Shown: positions 32,361 to 44,689, counted from the first letter of the stretch. The stretch is 64,000 nucleotides of DNA from Clusia tigrina (GCA_920105625.2 CAKKTE020000144.1:261001-325000); one strand, 5' to 3'. Numbers and translations are program-made. Notes: generated by a model from the letters alone, not told the origin.

Positions 32361-34245
32361 TAGTCTAATAATTGTAGCCTGGAATGCAAATGGCCTAACA
32401 AAACATTTTCTTGAGTTGAAGCAATTTTTGTCTGACAAGAAAATTGATATAGCTCTAGTTTCAGAAACACATTTTACGACCAAAAGCTTTTTAGTATTTC
32501 CTGGATATAAAATTTATGTGACAAATCATCCTGATGGTAAAGCTCGTGGTGGGACAGCTATCATAATAAATTCACTATTAAAACATACTGAACGGCAACC
32601 ATATGCAACATCTCATATTCAATCCACTACTGTGCAAATTGAGGATGCAAGTGGGACAATACTCATTTCCTCAGTTTACTGTCCCCCCAGACACCTAATA
32701 ACGACGGATCAATATGATGACTACATAAAGACGCTTGGCGTAAGATTCATTGCAGCTGGAGATCTGAATGCAAAACACACTGACTGGGGATCTAGGCTAA
32801 CCAATAAAAAAGGACGAAATCTGATTAATGCTATAAACAAAAATAACTGCAGATTTTTAAGCTCAGGTGAACCCACATACTGGCCAACAGATAGGAAGAA
32901 GATACCAGATCTAATCGACTTCAGTATAACAAAAAACATAAAGTGTAACCAATTAAAAATTAAAGCTTGTTTTGAACTTACTTCAGACCATTCTCCGATA
33001 ATACTTGACTACACAACTGACATCAAACCCATAGAACCAATAGCTAAGATTTTTAACCACAAAACAAACTGGAATGAGTATAGACAGCATATTGAAAATC
33101 AACTGAATATGTCTATCACACTGAAAACACAATTAGACATTGAACGTGCAATTATTCACTTCAACGATGTGGTCCTAGACGCAGGCATCAAAACAAGCCA
33201 ACAGCATAAATTTAGAAGAAATAAACCTACAACTGATATTTTCATAAGAAAGCAAATTATTGAGAAGAGAAAGCTGAGAAAGAGGTGGCAGCTAACTAGA
33301 TCGCCTGAGGATAAACACAATTTAAATATAGCCTGCAAAAAACTCAAGAAAGTATTAACTAAAAGACAAAATATAGAAGTTGAAAATTACCTAAAAAACT
33401 TGACGCCTACCCAGGATACTAACTACTCATTATGGAAATGCACAACGAAATTAAAAACTCAGATAAGGTATCAGCCACCACTACGGAAAGATGACAACTC
33501 ATGGGCTACTACCAATGAAGAAAAAGCAACTGCATTGGATAAATACTTTGATAAAATCCTATCAAATGACGAAGATAAATATGTTGAAACACGCAATGAC
33601 TTAAATATAGACATTACAACCAAAATTAAGAAAACAAACACAACAGAAATAATTAATTGCATTAAAAAACGAATAAACCACAAAAAAGCACCAGGATACG
33701 ATATGCTGACAGGAAAATCTCTCGCTGAGCTACCTACTATAGGTTATAACTACTTAAGGAATGTTATCAACTCAATGTTCCGACTACAATTTTTTCCCAA
33801 AGTATGGAAAGTTGCTGAAATTATTGCACTACCGAAGCAGGGAAAAGATGCTACAACTGCTTCGTCGTATAGACCAATTACCCTACTTCCCATAATCTCT
33901 AAAGTTGCTGAAAAACTATTACATGATAGACTTAGCCAGATCCTTGACAATAAAAACATTATACCAAATCATCAATTCGGCTTCAGAAAACGACATTCAA
34001 CAATTCAACAGATACACCGTATAACAAACAAAATTGAAACAGACATAGAATATAAGCGGTACTGCGTTGCTGTATTCTTAGACGTTGCAAAAGCATTTGA
34101 CAAAGTATAGCATAAAGGACTGCTGCATAAACTGAAGACGATGCTGCCACTTGACTACTATTTGATTGTTGAAAGTTATCTTAGTGATCGTTACTTTTAC
34201 GTCAAATATAATGAAGAGTGTTCGTCTATTCATCTTATCCAGACT
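32347..34245 (+). pseudogene. Jockey-type ORF2: endonuclease and partial RT
   Basis: It starts MHESNSLIIVAWNANGL, the usual endonuclease opening, followed by SETHF, RGGTAIII, GDLNAKHTDWGS, IPDLIDF and SDHSPII. The RT begins near residue 455 (NHKKAPGYDMLTG, LPKQGKDATTASSYRPI) and reaches FLDVAKAFDKV. There TAG at 34108-34110 replaces the expected Trp codon; reading past it gives HKGLLHKLK and about 40 more residues. The FADD catalytic box and everything after it are absent. A deletion derivative that could move only in trans. Confidence 0.88.
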
Positions 34246-34501
34246 ACACATATTAGTAATAGAAATATAAATGTTAATGTAACTAATTATTATAAACATA
34301 ATTTTGATCATAAATTGTTATAATATAATTATAGTGAATTATTATAATTAATGTAAATAATTTTTGTTATATCACTTCTTGGCACTGGCCAAAATGTGTT
34401 TTTTATATTAATTTCCGAAAAAATTGTCAATTCATGTACTAGGTGTCAATATAATGGTGACAGATGTATGAAATAATCGGAAATAAGAAAAAAAAAATAA
34501 A

Positions 34502-34508
34502 AAATACC
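34502..34508. other. Target site duplication, right
   Basis: AAATACC after the A-rich tail, second copy of 30682-30688. Confidence 0.85.
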
Positions 34509-35117
34509 GATTGTATGGAAGATGTTTTATTCTGTGTTGCTGTAAATTCGTAAGCGTTTTGCTGGCTATTTGAGTATTGCAGTCTTTACATTGCGCCCTC
34601 GAATCACTGATGAAGTCCATGTTTAGATTTTCTCGCTTAATAAAGTCATGAACGACATTGAGATGTTGCCGCCACTCGAACGGATTTGCGAATTCTAAGC
34701 CACAATATGGGCACAACATAATTATATTGGTATCCGATTTACCCTTTTGATCCGCTTCCACATCCGAAAGAGTGCTATTTTGATATGTAGAGCCGCTGCT
34801 GGCTGGGCCACTATTTTCATCACATTTAACACTATTAAACTCTGTGTTACTGTTGCTTGCCTCCGCAGCTTCCTCTTTTAATAGAGACAATATTTCATCA
34901 AAGGCATCTTCATCCTCCCAGATTCCTGATTCATTAATAAAATCGTCTTCACTGTTAATTTCCTTCTTTGGCATAAGCATGTATTGATTGCGGTTTAGTT
35001 CATCTCGGCAACGTGGTGGTTCATTGTGGCCATCGTGGTCCTCACTGTGAACTTCCTGCCTCTGTGCAAACTTATATGGGTAGCAGTTTACTTCAACCAT
35101 CGGTTGGTATTTCTTTG

Positions 35118-35700
35118 GAATACAATAAATCTTCACAGCCAGATCTTCCGGGGAAAGCAGTTCTTCATGGACCATCTCTTGTTTTATATGCAGATCGCTT
35201 ATTGGAATTTCGATTTCTTCGTTCTGAAAATGCAAATCATGTCAATTTCATGATTAAAATGACACCTTCAATGCTGTCTACCTAGTCGCCGACGCGTATC
35301 GACCCGACTTAATTTCGAAATTGTTTTCAAATGATAAAAACATGCGTAGAAATATAAAAATTGGGAATAGTGCTCTAGCGCAATAAGACGTTTTTGTGTG
35401 ACTCTATTTTGTGCACATTGTAAGACAATTCATTTATTTTGTATTGAAAAATGAGTGTCTTACGCTCTCGGCCAGCGAAACTCTCGTGGGCGGGCGTTCG
35501 GCGCAGTCGGGCGCTGAACATGAACAACCAAGCGGAAATCGCTCTCAACCAAATAAGCAATCTGCCAGTATAGACATGCCAACCCCTCTCTCCAACAACA
35601 GCAACCAACAGGTATACTTGATGTTATACCGCTGAGTGCGGAACTACCAACAACAAGTTCCGTATGTCTGAATAATTTAACACCCTAAACACGCCTTTAC
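35118..35700 (-). promoter_or_regulatory. 5' region of the zinc-finger gene (duplicated at 13960-14540)
   Basis: On the minus strand this holds the upstream region, a probable noncoding first exon ending near the GCGACTAG/GTAGAC donor, a short intron and the TTTTCAG acceptor before the coding start. It is conserved with 13960-14540, including the segment with ACACAAAAACGTCTTAT. Conservation over the promoter in two copies suggests a segmental duplication that carried regulatory sequence. No TATA box is obvious. Confidence 0.6.
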
Positions 35701-35844
35701 TGGCCCCATTACCATACCAAGCAGTCCAAATTAGAGAATAGAATATTCGATCACCACTATTGCTTCGTCGAACAATGCAGCGACAACAACATCTACCTCG
35801 TCTAACTAGATGAGAAAGTCAATAAGCACAAGCAATACCATAGA

Positions 35845-36496
35845 ATAGTAGCAGAGACCAAAGAGACGCGATTCTTAAACGTCTCTCGTTTTGCGCACAC
35901 TTCCATGTGCAAAACTGTTCTGGTTAACCAATCCTATCCATATAGGCAACTAGAGACAGATTTATTCTCTGTGTTTTCTGGTAGTAGCTATTCTATGGTA
36001 ATACCAAAGAAGTTTTGAGCACAAAAGTAAAAGCTCAAGTGAAAAAATAGCTCAATCGTTAACTCGGAAAAAAATTCCAAAAAGCTAGATCCCGCAGGAA
36101 CTAAAAGAAAAGATAGACCCCGCCAGAACCAAAAGAAAAGATAGTCCCAGAAAGAACCAAAGGAAAAGGTAGACCCAGCAGGAACCAAAACATTAAAATT
36201 AGGAAATCAAAAGATATCACCGACTAACAGAATTCAAAACACTCCGAAGCGTGCTAGATCGAGTCCAGACCGAGCACAACAAAATAAATCAAAACAATAT
36301 ATTAGCTGGATCTACCTTTAAATTCAGACAGATTTTCTATCTCAGCCGAAAATGGAAATGACTGTACTAGCCTGCACACTGAAGAGCCTACAGTTGCAAA
36401 ACCAATTCCAATCTATGTCTACAGTGCAAAATATGCTACAAGATTTGATTAAAACTGAAAATCAAAGAATCCAAACTCTCACCTTTGATTTCTTGT
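35845..36496 (+). mobile_element. 5' fragment of a Jockey-clade element
   Basis: It matches 1290-1800: GAGACGCG, the GCACAC...CATGTGCAAAACTGT segment, and an ORF1 remnant in which IPIYVYSAKYATRFD recalls the PPIYV motif of Jockey Gag. Bases 36080-36180 carry about four copies of a 32-bp unit (…GATAGACCC…GGAACCAAAAG) that the copy at 1600 has only once. It stops abruptly where Helitron-linked sequence begins. Confidence 0.7.
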
Positions 36497-36509
36497 AGCT
36501 ATACGGAAC

Positions 36510-39298
36510 AGCCTACACTATTTTATCACTGTCTAATTATTGTTTCGTATCATTTGCCACTTCCAACCGTCTGGGAAATACTTCTCAAGTTCTCTCCCCT
36601 TATCGCAATACTTGAACACATTTTCCACACAATTTTAACGCGCATAAGTACAGTTCCACCCGGAGAACACTTCAACCGCCTTATTGTCTCTTCGGCCGAC
36701 AACCTCGATTTTTTTCAAAAACTAACGTCCCATTCTGTTTCTGTTTAATCCTTAGATACGTTTATATTTGACCGGTACCTTACCTCTACTACTCTCTCTA
36801 GTCAAATCACCGATCCAGTCTTTCATCCGCCATTCTTGTTTAACGGCTGAAATGCATTGAAATTTGTGATGTGCCTGGAATGTGATCGACTTTGAACCAT
36901 TGTATTGTAACGTTTTTTGATGCAAAACATTTTTTGTTTTGTTTTCTGGAGCGTAAACAAACAAAGCTGATGGTTGTCCGACACGGGAACTGGCGACATA
37001 CAATGGACCATGCGAGAAGCATGGATTTTTAAGGTTAATGCCACAAACTCTTAATGGCTGCCCTTGTAATTTGTTTATTGTCATTGCGAATGCAAGCCGC
37101 ACCGGAAATTTCAAACGTTTAAAGTCGAATGACATATCGGATGGAATTATTGGGATGCAGTATATCAAAACGTCCTCTCCATTATACTTTCCTGTATGTT
37201 GCTTTCATTACGTTGTCTGCACTGTAAGCCGGGTGCCATTACAAAGACATGATTGGTTGATATTTCGCAATATTATGATTGCCGACCCGACTTGCAATTG
37301 GAGATTGTGAGGCGGCAATCTAGGCAATTCCAGCGAGCTTACGACACCATCTTGTCTAGTAACGGAATCCATCGATTTGCACGTCATCAATTCGTCAGCA
37401 ATTTTACTTTGAATCTTGAAATTCAATTCGTGAACATCAATGGTTTTCGCAGCCAATTTAGCACATTCGCCTAACCAAACATGATTTTTGTAATTTTGAG
37501 CAATTTTTGAGAATACCTTCTGGATAAATTCCGTGAACGGGTAGAAATCGCCATACAGCCAGTCGAAATATCAACGGGGATTTCGTCCTTGCCAATCTCC
37601 AGCAATTGATTTGAAAATACTTCACCAGATTGCTGGTTCGGAAACTTTGCAGGCATGCTCATATTTAATTTGGGTGTCTTAACGTTTTTTGAGAAACCAA
37701 ACGATTTCAAACATGCATTAAGTTCATCGGCGTGCGTTGACTGTGGAGTCGCTGGGAATGTTTGGCGAAAGTCACCTGCCAAAAAATAAAACCGATTTTG
37801 ATTGTTTCGTAGATCTTGCATTGTTCGGTCGAATGCCTCCAAAGACTTTTTATGCCCTATCGTACATTCATCACAAACTATCAATTTATATTGCTACAAA
37901 ACGTTTGCCATCGCACAGTTGCTCGAAAGGTTGCACGATGGAGTTTCCTTGCTTTGTATATTAAACTGCAACTTGAGTGCTGATTATTCGACCAACATCC
38001 AACAACGTAGCGGCAATTCCTGATGAAGCAAGTGCAATTACATTCTGGGAGCGAATTGTTGCCAAAATCAACTCGATCAAAAAAGTTTTCCCAGGTCTAG
38101 AGGGAGCCTCCAAAAACAAAATCCCTCCAGATCCATCGTTCACAAATTTCATAAGAGAGTCGTATGCATCTCGATCGTTGGAACTGATTCTCTCAATGCA
38201 AAGCAATTATATAGCTTTTCTTGTTCCAACTCTTGATGAAATGCGTCATGCATCGGACGATTGGGCTCTGTCATGCTTAATTGTGATAATACCTTGTTAC
38301 ATACGATATTATCAAGAACATGTCCTCAATTAATATCAATGCCTCGTTGTGAATCTCTTCGCTCAGTTGCAAATCTAGATTTGATGTTCTAGTACGCATC
38401 TTCCGCAAAATATTACCAGACATGTCCTCTTTGTATTTGGTCCACATTTCAATCGGTTTCGATGGTAAGCGTGTTGAGATAATTATCGATATCGTAGTTG
38501 ATGAGACTTTGATGAAATCACAGCACCTTCGAGGGTGTAATCCTAATGAGTGTCATCCTCCCGCAATCGCAAACTTTAACAAGCTCTCTATATGTGCCAC
38601 ACAATTCTTAATTTACAGGTCGTAGATGTAACTGCGTCCTAATGCATCGCTGCACACTACATATGGGTAACCTGGAACTGCTTTCCTTCTTGCCGTCGTT
38701 GGAATTTCTTTGTCGATTGATTCCAAGTATAATATCTTGGCATTTCGGAGTGTAATAGCGTTCGGACGAAATCGTTATTCTGGGACATTTAAAAAAAACT
38801 GGTCAATGTTGTAGATGGCGGTCGATTAGTTCGTTGTAATGTGTTATCCGCAGTGATTTACAGTCTTTGACCATTTTACAAACGTACGGCAAAATGCACA
38901 ACAGTGGGATTGGAGAATGAAAAAATGCACCAACACACAAATACATCAACTTCAATTTCCTGTTCATTCACTTTAACAACATAAAAACTACAACAAAGTT
39001 TTTTGTTTCGAGTTCCGGCAGGAACATGTGAATGCATTCGCTTCATAAGCGATCAGTTCATACATGTTCATAACCCAACGCGAAACAACAACATTGTTGT
39101 CATTTTATGTTGTTCTTACGAACATTTTAAAACCTTTATTCCACCTGTTTTTATGAACCGATTTTAATGAATTTGACCTTGAGCTTCTTAGAGAAATTAT
39201 CTTTCAAATCTTATCTTTCAAATAAATTTCAAAATCGGTTCAACCGTTATCAAGTGATGCTGTTACCAACAGAATTACAATTCATTTTTATAAATATA
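36510..39298 (-). mobile_element. Helitron copy, minus strand (partner at 50360-52935)
   Basis: Minus-strand Helitron relic. 37280-39298 pairs with 50363-52407 as an inverted repeat; 36510-36830 pairs with 52660-52933. The left copy retains the helicase C-terminus (about 36830-37280) that the right one lacks. Neither boundary shows a clear TC start or CTRR end, so the limits are those of the shared sequence. Confidence 0.8.
36752..38880 (-). pseudogene. Helitron helicase remnant
   Basis: From its 5' side (right): MSQNNDFVRTLLHSEMPRYY near 38790, a YPYVVCSDALGR-like segment near 38640, then an internal deletion. The Walker A region (APSRPGKTFLIELILATIR, with the usual glycines altered) is near 38100. 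Then come LLAGDFRQT-like FLAGDFRQTFPA near 37760, and finally FPVRLAFAMTINKLQGQPLRVCGINL and YVASSRVGQPSALFVYAPE, ending near 36752. Reading continues past the helicase end into a DWIGDLTRES segment that recurs at 52680. Several frame breaks make it inactive. PIF1-type helicases unwind DNA during rolling-circle transposition. Confidence 0.85.
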
Positions 39299-40149
39299 GA
39301 GGTATATACTCGTATGTGTATATATAAAAATCGAAATATCGTTTTAGGGTGACTACAGATACCATTAAATAGCGTTTGCTTTCCTAGAGATAAATGTTAC
39401 ACTTACCTTACAATGAGCATATTTCGTGTTCTTTTCTCAAAATAGTACAACCCTGCGAGAGGGCTCGAAGAATGTTACACAGTGAGGGGACGAAAATGTA
39501 ACCTTTTTAACCTATTTTCACCAACAGGGCGGACAATGTTGGACTCAGTTGAAAGTTGCACTCGTATGAATGCAAATTAGGACAGAGATGACCATTGACT
39601 TCAGAGATTAAATTGAATTGAAGTTATTATGAGGTGAAATGGCGTTAAGTAAATAAGTGATTCTTCTGGCTAAAAGTATGTTATATGAATTATTTGCACG
39701 TTGAATGAAGATGAATACAATGCAGTTCTAGTAGGAGTTAAAATAGACCCACGTAGAGCGCTACAACTTATTTTGTTTATTTCTGAACATAACCATGCAA
39801 CCCTCTGGCAGTGTTCAGGAAAACATTGAAATACTGCTACTCTTTCGCATGGTAACACTTTTATGTGCAAAAGAAAACGATATAAATATTTTATCTCAGA
39901 GCTGAAGTTCAAGTGCCATATGTCAAATGTCAGTACCTCAGCTCTCCAATATACCTTCCTCATCCTTCACATCTTCAATGGGTGGTACAGCTACATTTAA
40001 TTTGTTTGCAATTTACTCCCATAATCGCTGTGAAACAACTTTGTATTGAGCCCAATTTGGAAGAGTGGTCTGCGCTAAATGTGTATGCTCCAGCATGTAC
40101 TCTCCCATTAAGTTTATTTTACAATATTTAAGGTTGTCCTTAAGAATTT
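39299..40149. other. Intergenic, nothing recognised
   Basis: No supported gene. The short frames seen here have no recognisable motif, and no repeat partner was noticed elsewhere in the window. Confidence 0.55.
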
Positions 40150-40620
40150 AAACAATATTACTAATTATTCAAACAAAAATGATAATAAATAATCCAAATG
40201 AACTTACATTTTGTATTGCATGCATTTCACTTAAAATATCTGACAACACAATTCTAGATATATATATTTTTGGGAAGTCCTCCCAAATAGAAGTCCTCCC
40301 AAGCCTTTCTCTTGATTTCCTGTAGTTCAAAAATGTACTTTCGCAAATTTATCCCACTATGGCATAAATATATTTTCCTATTCTCCAAGTTTTTTTAGTT
40401 TCTATTAAAAATTTCACTTCTTTAGGAGAAAATTGAGAAAAACGAATAAGAAGCATCCAGCAATTATTTCGATAGCCGTTGATATATCGAAACACGTTGC
40501 GAATGTTTGCATTCGAGCATTCGATTGATAACTCGCTACGTTTCTACGTCGATATGGATACGTTTTGTTTGATAACATATGCCGATATCCCAAACGTAAA
40601 GATTTCGAAAGAGTTTCCTC
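40150..40620. repeat. Short dispersed repeat, copy 1 (inverted copy at 53480-53970)
   Basis: Reverse complement of 53480-53970, with differences of a few per cent plus small indels. Shared features include a CGTATCC...GTAACG-type stretch coding NKTYPYRRRNVASYQSNA on the minus strand in copy 1 and a nearly identical peptide in copy 2. The class is unknown; conserved reading over about 30 residues may reflect an old coding origin. Confidence 0.7.
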
Positions 40621-41740
40621 TATCACTTTTAGATCTTACTCCGCTACATAATACAGGAGAAATAGCTGCAGAAAAAAACCTATTAGAAATCGTAAAGGAA
40701 GGTGCTGGCCGCGAGAAAATTTGTAGTAAGAAACAACGGGACAGCATCGTTGCCACTATAGCCCTCGCGGTCCTACCTAGAGACGACATGAACAAAATGT
40801 ACAACTTTGAGAAAAGCTTCACAATGGTGCTTGGGAACAACAAGGAAGGAATGGAAAGATCATAACATCAGGTGGTTCAGAGATGGTTCAAAAACAGAAG
40901 AAGGGATACAAGCCGGCATATTTGGGTCGAGGGTGAACCACTCTGACCAATGTGGAAATCGCCCAACATATTCCAGGCAGAGATACATACATTGCCTTTG
41001 TGTTATCTTTAACCTCCGACGTAACTTTTTAGGTCTAGATATTGCTATCATGTCTGAGAGCAGAGCAGCTCAATTGCTACGAGATTCACTCTAAACTTGT
41101 ATCGGAATGCTTAGAACTTTTAAATAAGTTAGAGCGCCTCAATAAAGTTTTCATAAGATGGGTCACATGACACATTGGTATCCCTGGAAACGAAAAGGCG
41201 GATAGTCTTGCCAGGAATGGACCAGCCACAACACTTATTGGACCTGAACCATTTATTGGCATATGAGCAAATATAATAAAAGACAAATTAAGACACGAGG
41301 AAAAGTCCAGAGGATCACGCTTCCTGGACCTCACTCCCAAAACTTATACAATCCAATCTCATGACTGGGGACTATAACTGAAAGCGTGCAACTTTTTGTG
41401 TACGCAAAAATAATTTAATAACTCTGACAGACCATCTCACAAGCCACTGTCATTTAAGAAGCCACCTCATGAAACTGTGACTCTCACCAGTAAACACGTG
41501 TAGGTTCTGGACGGAGGCAGAACAAACACCAGAGCCGCTTCTAATGAACTGCGAAGCTTTAGCTCGAGGTAAGAAGAAATATTGGGGGCATTATTGGCCC
41601 GAGGTCAGAGATATTAGAGCAATGAACCGAACTCAGTGTCAAGTTTCCTTAGAACTGTTGGACTAAGAGAAGATCTTTAATAGGTACTCGTACATGCAGG
41701 ATGAGTACATTTTCCCTCTTTGTGTCATTCATTCATTCAT
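40621..41740 (+). pseudogene. Non-LTR retrotransposon fragment with RNase H (I/LOA/R1 group)
   Basis: A C-terminal piece of ORF2. FRDGSKTEEGIQAGIFG near 40880-40930 is the RNase H opening; GIPGNEKADSLARNG near 41180-41220 is its closing motif, with the expected H at the third position before it altered by a stop. A degenerate Cys/His tail (CRFWTEAEQTPEPLLMNCEAL) lies near 41505-41570. RNase H with such a tail occurs in I, LOA and R1-type elements. Stops and frameshifts are common; no RT is attached on the left. Confidence 0.7.
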
Positions 41741-42070
41741 TAAATATTCTTATTGTAATGATGTTATAAAGGAATCTTCATGATGTTGCAGAATATTGAA
41801 GAAATTGAATTCTGTTGATTTGCAAACTTCAATCGTCTGTGACCAGTAATCGGAGAGCCTTGTAATTTAATTCATTTAGTGCTGGAATTCACCTTATAAT
41901 TCTATATATCTATAAACCATTCCGCGTCATACATTTTTTGGAAGACTTTATTTAATTTTTTAGTTTTCACAGATTACACTTCTTAGTTCCACGAAACAAA
42001 ACAAGTTGCTAAAGCTACTATGGCTTATGTCCACTTATATATGTGGAATGTAATGTTTATTCTTATCGAA
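41741..42070. other. Spacer past the last recognised DEG/ENaC exon
   Basis: No coding match. In particular no second transmembrane segment of the channel is found here on the minus strand. Confidence 0.55.
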
Positions 42071-42959
42071 TTATGGTAAAAAGGAAATCTGGTGCAACTC
42101 CTTTTGAGCTTCAATATAGCAATTGATATCGAACACGCCACATTCGGGCACATCAAGTGGCTCTAAAGAAAGCAGGTCAAATGTGTGGATTACCTTATAA
42201 GAATAGGTACATACTTGGCATCCAGAATTTCGCACAGCCACATTTCGAGATGGTGTAATTAGCCAAGCACTCGGTTTGGCAGTTGGCCTGCGAATAGGCG
42301 CTAAAGAACCGCAAGTTGCCCTCATCATTGAAGTAGCATTGACGCCTTCAGAAATATTCACAAAGTTTATAAGGAAAATTATTGAAAATCGATAAAAATA
42401 CAAACACATATATGAAGGCGGATAATCTTAATGTGAAGACTCTGGCAGCCACTCATTAAGGAGGGGCCAGAGCTATCCTTACTGAGAACTCACTTCCTCG
42501 TGAAGAGTGGGACTCGGTGGAAAACGGGGCATCTGTGCACCACTGAAGGACTTAGTTAGAAAAAACCCATTAGTGAATACCGAAAAAGCATGGTGAACTG
42601 GGCGAAATGGCTCATGGTACAGCAAAATAGAAACACCGCGAGAGAGCAACTGCTGTTGCCATTAGCCAGGGTAGTGCAGTCTAACAAGGTCACACTCCAG
42701 GAAGCAGTGTTAAATGTATTAGGGGCCAGCGTGGAGGTGGGCCAGCTCATTCAGAAGACCTTCTAGAAATAATGCACTAAGACGAGATTGCCACGGCAGA
42801 AGAGGTGTCCGAAGCATTGTGGAAACAGCTGAACGTCTTTGAAAAACCCCCCTTAGGTCCCTTCGCAAAGCGTACTATAGAACACAAACGGCAATAATCA
42901 GTCTGCCACTCAGGCAACCGCGGGGCTATTACATATCAAGCTGGGAATCGGAGGGACCT

Positions 42960-43366
42960 CTTGCCGGATGCGTGAGAAGATAGTATCCATACGTTGCTAC
43001 CATTCTATGGATTGGGTCGAGGACACCACTTACGTAGCTCCACTATGGGTATATGGAGGCAAGCCACATCAGCTCAGTGACATCAGGAGCACGACAGGAA
43101 GAACCACGATACCAAATCTAGTCATGGATGAGTTTGAGTCGGCAGGAACCCTGTAATAATTGCTGCTGATTTTAATACATGAGTGACTTAATGGGGCCGC
43201 GGCCGGATTACGCCAATGGGGGCACAACTTCATGGACGCACTCCCAAGACTTGATGTTATCGTCATGAATAGTACTGAGATAATTTTTCTAAAAGTAGGA
43301 GTCAGCTCTGTGATAGACCTAACGTCCATGATTAGCAGCTGAGGGGTGCAAAATGGCTGGGGAGTG

Positions 43367-43397
<31 letters not shown>

Positions 43398-43440
43398 ACG
43401 ATCACCAAGCTATCATCTGCGACAGCACACACATGTGCTC
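42960..43440 (+). pseudogene. R1-type endonuclease remnant
   Basis: IIAADFNT near 43160, SVIDLTSMIS near 43310-43340 and NDHQAIICD near 43397-43424 are the endonuclease motifs, spread over different frames. A CA microsatellite has expanded between the last two. Several stops are present. Confidence 0.65.
43371..43397. repeat. (AC)n microsatellite
   Basis: Thirteen and a half AC units, located inside the endonuclease just before its NDHQAI motif. Confidence 0.97.
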
Positions 43441-43461
43441 TCCTGTGTAGAATAATGCCCA

Positions 43462-44183
43462 ATGTTAGGACCAAGACAGCGGAAAAGGCGACTCATCTCT
43501 GGGGTTATCAGATCCATTATTCTCTATTGGGCTCCAAAATGGGCCGAAAATGCTGATGTGAAGGCTTACGTCCGCACCATTGACGCCGCATACAGAAGAA
43601 GTGCACTGGGCGTAATTTGCGAACACCGCACCGTGTCCACAGATTGGTGATAGCCGGCATGCCTCCCGTGAACCTGCTGGCGAAAGAAGCGATGAACCTC
43701 TACCACGGCAAAGGAACACACGCGACAAGTGTAGAAGAGCTCTAGGTAATTGTAAAGCGGTGGAACCTTCAAGAGTGGCAAAGCCCAGTGGGCCACATCT
43801 TCGAATGGCCGCTGGACAAGATGACTGAACCCCAAGATTCAATGGGTAAACAGGTCTTATGGTGGGGTGAATTATCACGTCGCACAACTGCTGACAGTCC
43901 ATTGAGGTTTTTGGCATACCTGCACAGATTCCACTTGGAGAAATCGCTCTACTGTGCTAACTGTGGCGGTACAGAGATCAAAGATTCCAAACATGTCTTC
44001 TTCTATTGCCCTCGGTATAAAAATGCTAGAGAGGAACTACAAGGAGTGTGTGGAGAGCTCGTGATGCCCGACAATTTAGTTGACAGCGCGGAGAAATGGG
44101 CTGCAGTGTGTGACACTACCGCCGCCATTATGAAAGACCTCCGCCACCTGCAGTGCCGAAGACAGGCAATGAAACATTGCTAG
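43462..44183 (+). pseudogene. R1-type ORF2 C-terminal region
   Basis: The first frame (43462-43650) has YWAPKWAE...YRRSALGVICEHRTVSTD, typical of R1-clade proteins downstream of the RT. A TGA then interrupts; IAGMPPVNLLAKEAMNLY follows in the neighbouring frame. From 43788 to 44183 the frame includes FLAYLHRFHLE and the zinc-binding CANCGGTEIKDSKHVFFYC. The reverse transcriptase catalytic part, which should precede this, is deleted. Confidence 0.8.
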
Positions 44184-44689
44184 GAGTAGTCCGCTCACCA
44201 TACGAAATTACGAAGAGAACAAACCAGTATTCCATACTAGCTGCAGGCTCGCTGCAGATACACCTGGCCTATAAGAGAGTCAGGAAGGAACTGAAGAAGG
44301 TCAGTAAAAAAGCAAGAGCACAAGCTTAACCAAACTATCCGCACAATTCGAGGATGACCCATGCAGCATATGTTGTTATGCGGATATTGCCCTGCCACAA
44401 CTTGTTCAAGTTTGATAAGGCTTATAATGGGACAGCTCTTCCCGGCAGCTGTTCCATGTGAGCTCCTCTTTCGAGCCAACAGAGGAATGCATACCCACTG
44501 TGACAACAGATGAGGTGTTTGCCAAAATGAAATGGCCACCGCGCCAGGTGTCCGAAAAACTGCAGCTGCAATACATCCAGAACTATTAAGAAAATGTAAA
44601 ACGGGGCAAAAGGCAACGGCTCATCCTGGCGCTGAAAGCCAACAAACCAACCACTCAGTTTACCGCCTACTCTAAATATCAGATACCGA

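Larger units (their letters stand above)
30689..34501 (+). mobile_element. Jockey-clade element inserted in the zinc-finger gene
   Basis: A 3.8-kb non-LTR element bounded by a 7-bp AAATACC duplication, with an A-rich tail (34489-34501). It has a 5' UTR, ORF1 and ORF2, which overlap by 14 bases at 32347-32360. ORF2 ends in the middle of the RT near 34245, yet the 3' UTR and tail are present, so most of the RT and all the C-terminus were deleted internally. Unlike most non-LTR copies it is not 5'-truncated. It lies antisense to the host gene. Confidence 0.88.
29896..35235 (-). pseudogene. C2H2 zinc-finger protein gene, split by a Jockey element
   Basis: The 5' coding part is 34509-35235 and the 3' part 29896-30688; the sequence between is a retrotransposon. 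The N-terminal 165 residues are acidic, with a DLHIKQEM motif near the start. Nine C2H2 fingers follow in three repeats of one A-B-C module: type A (C-P-x-C-GLEF ... W-x-x-H-L-x-x-VH-x-F), type B (C-x-x-C-N ... QHRIxHLPY), type C (C-x-L-C ... RH). The second A finger has C-x3-C. Frameshifts occur near 30650 and near 30125, and the likely ATG has become ATC, so the Met at 35235 would lie in the intron. Arrays of this kind usually bind DNA. It is probably not functional. Confidence 0.85.

Noticed and set aside
35375..35635. Short frames within the duplicated zinc-finger promoter
   Set aside because: Not conserved in frame between the two promoter copies.
39670..39963. 97-codon minus-strand frame
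   Set aside because: No motif, no relative in the window and biased composition; likely chance.
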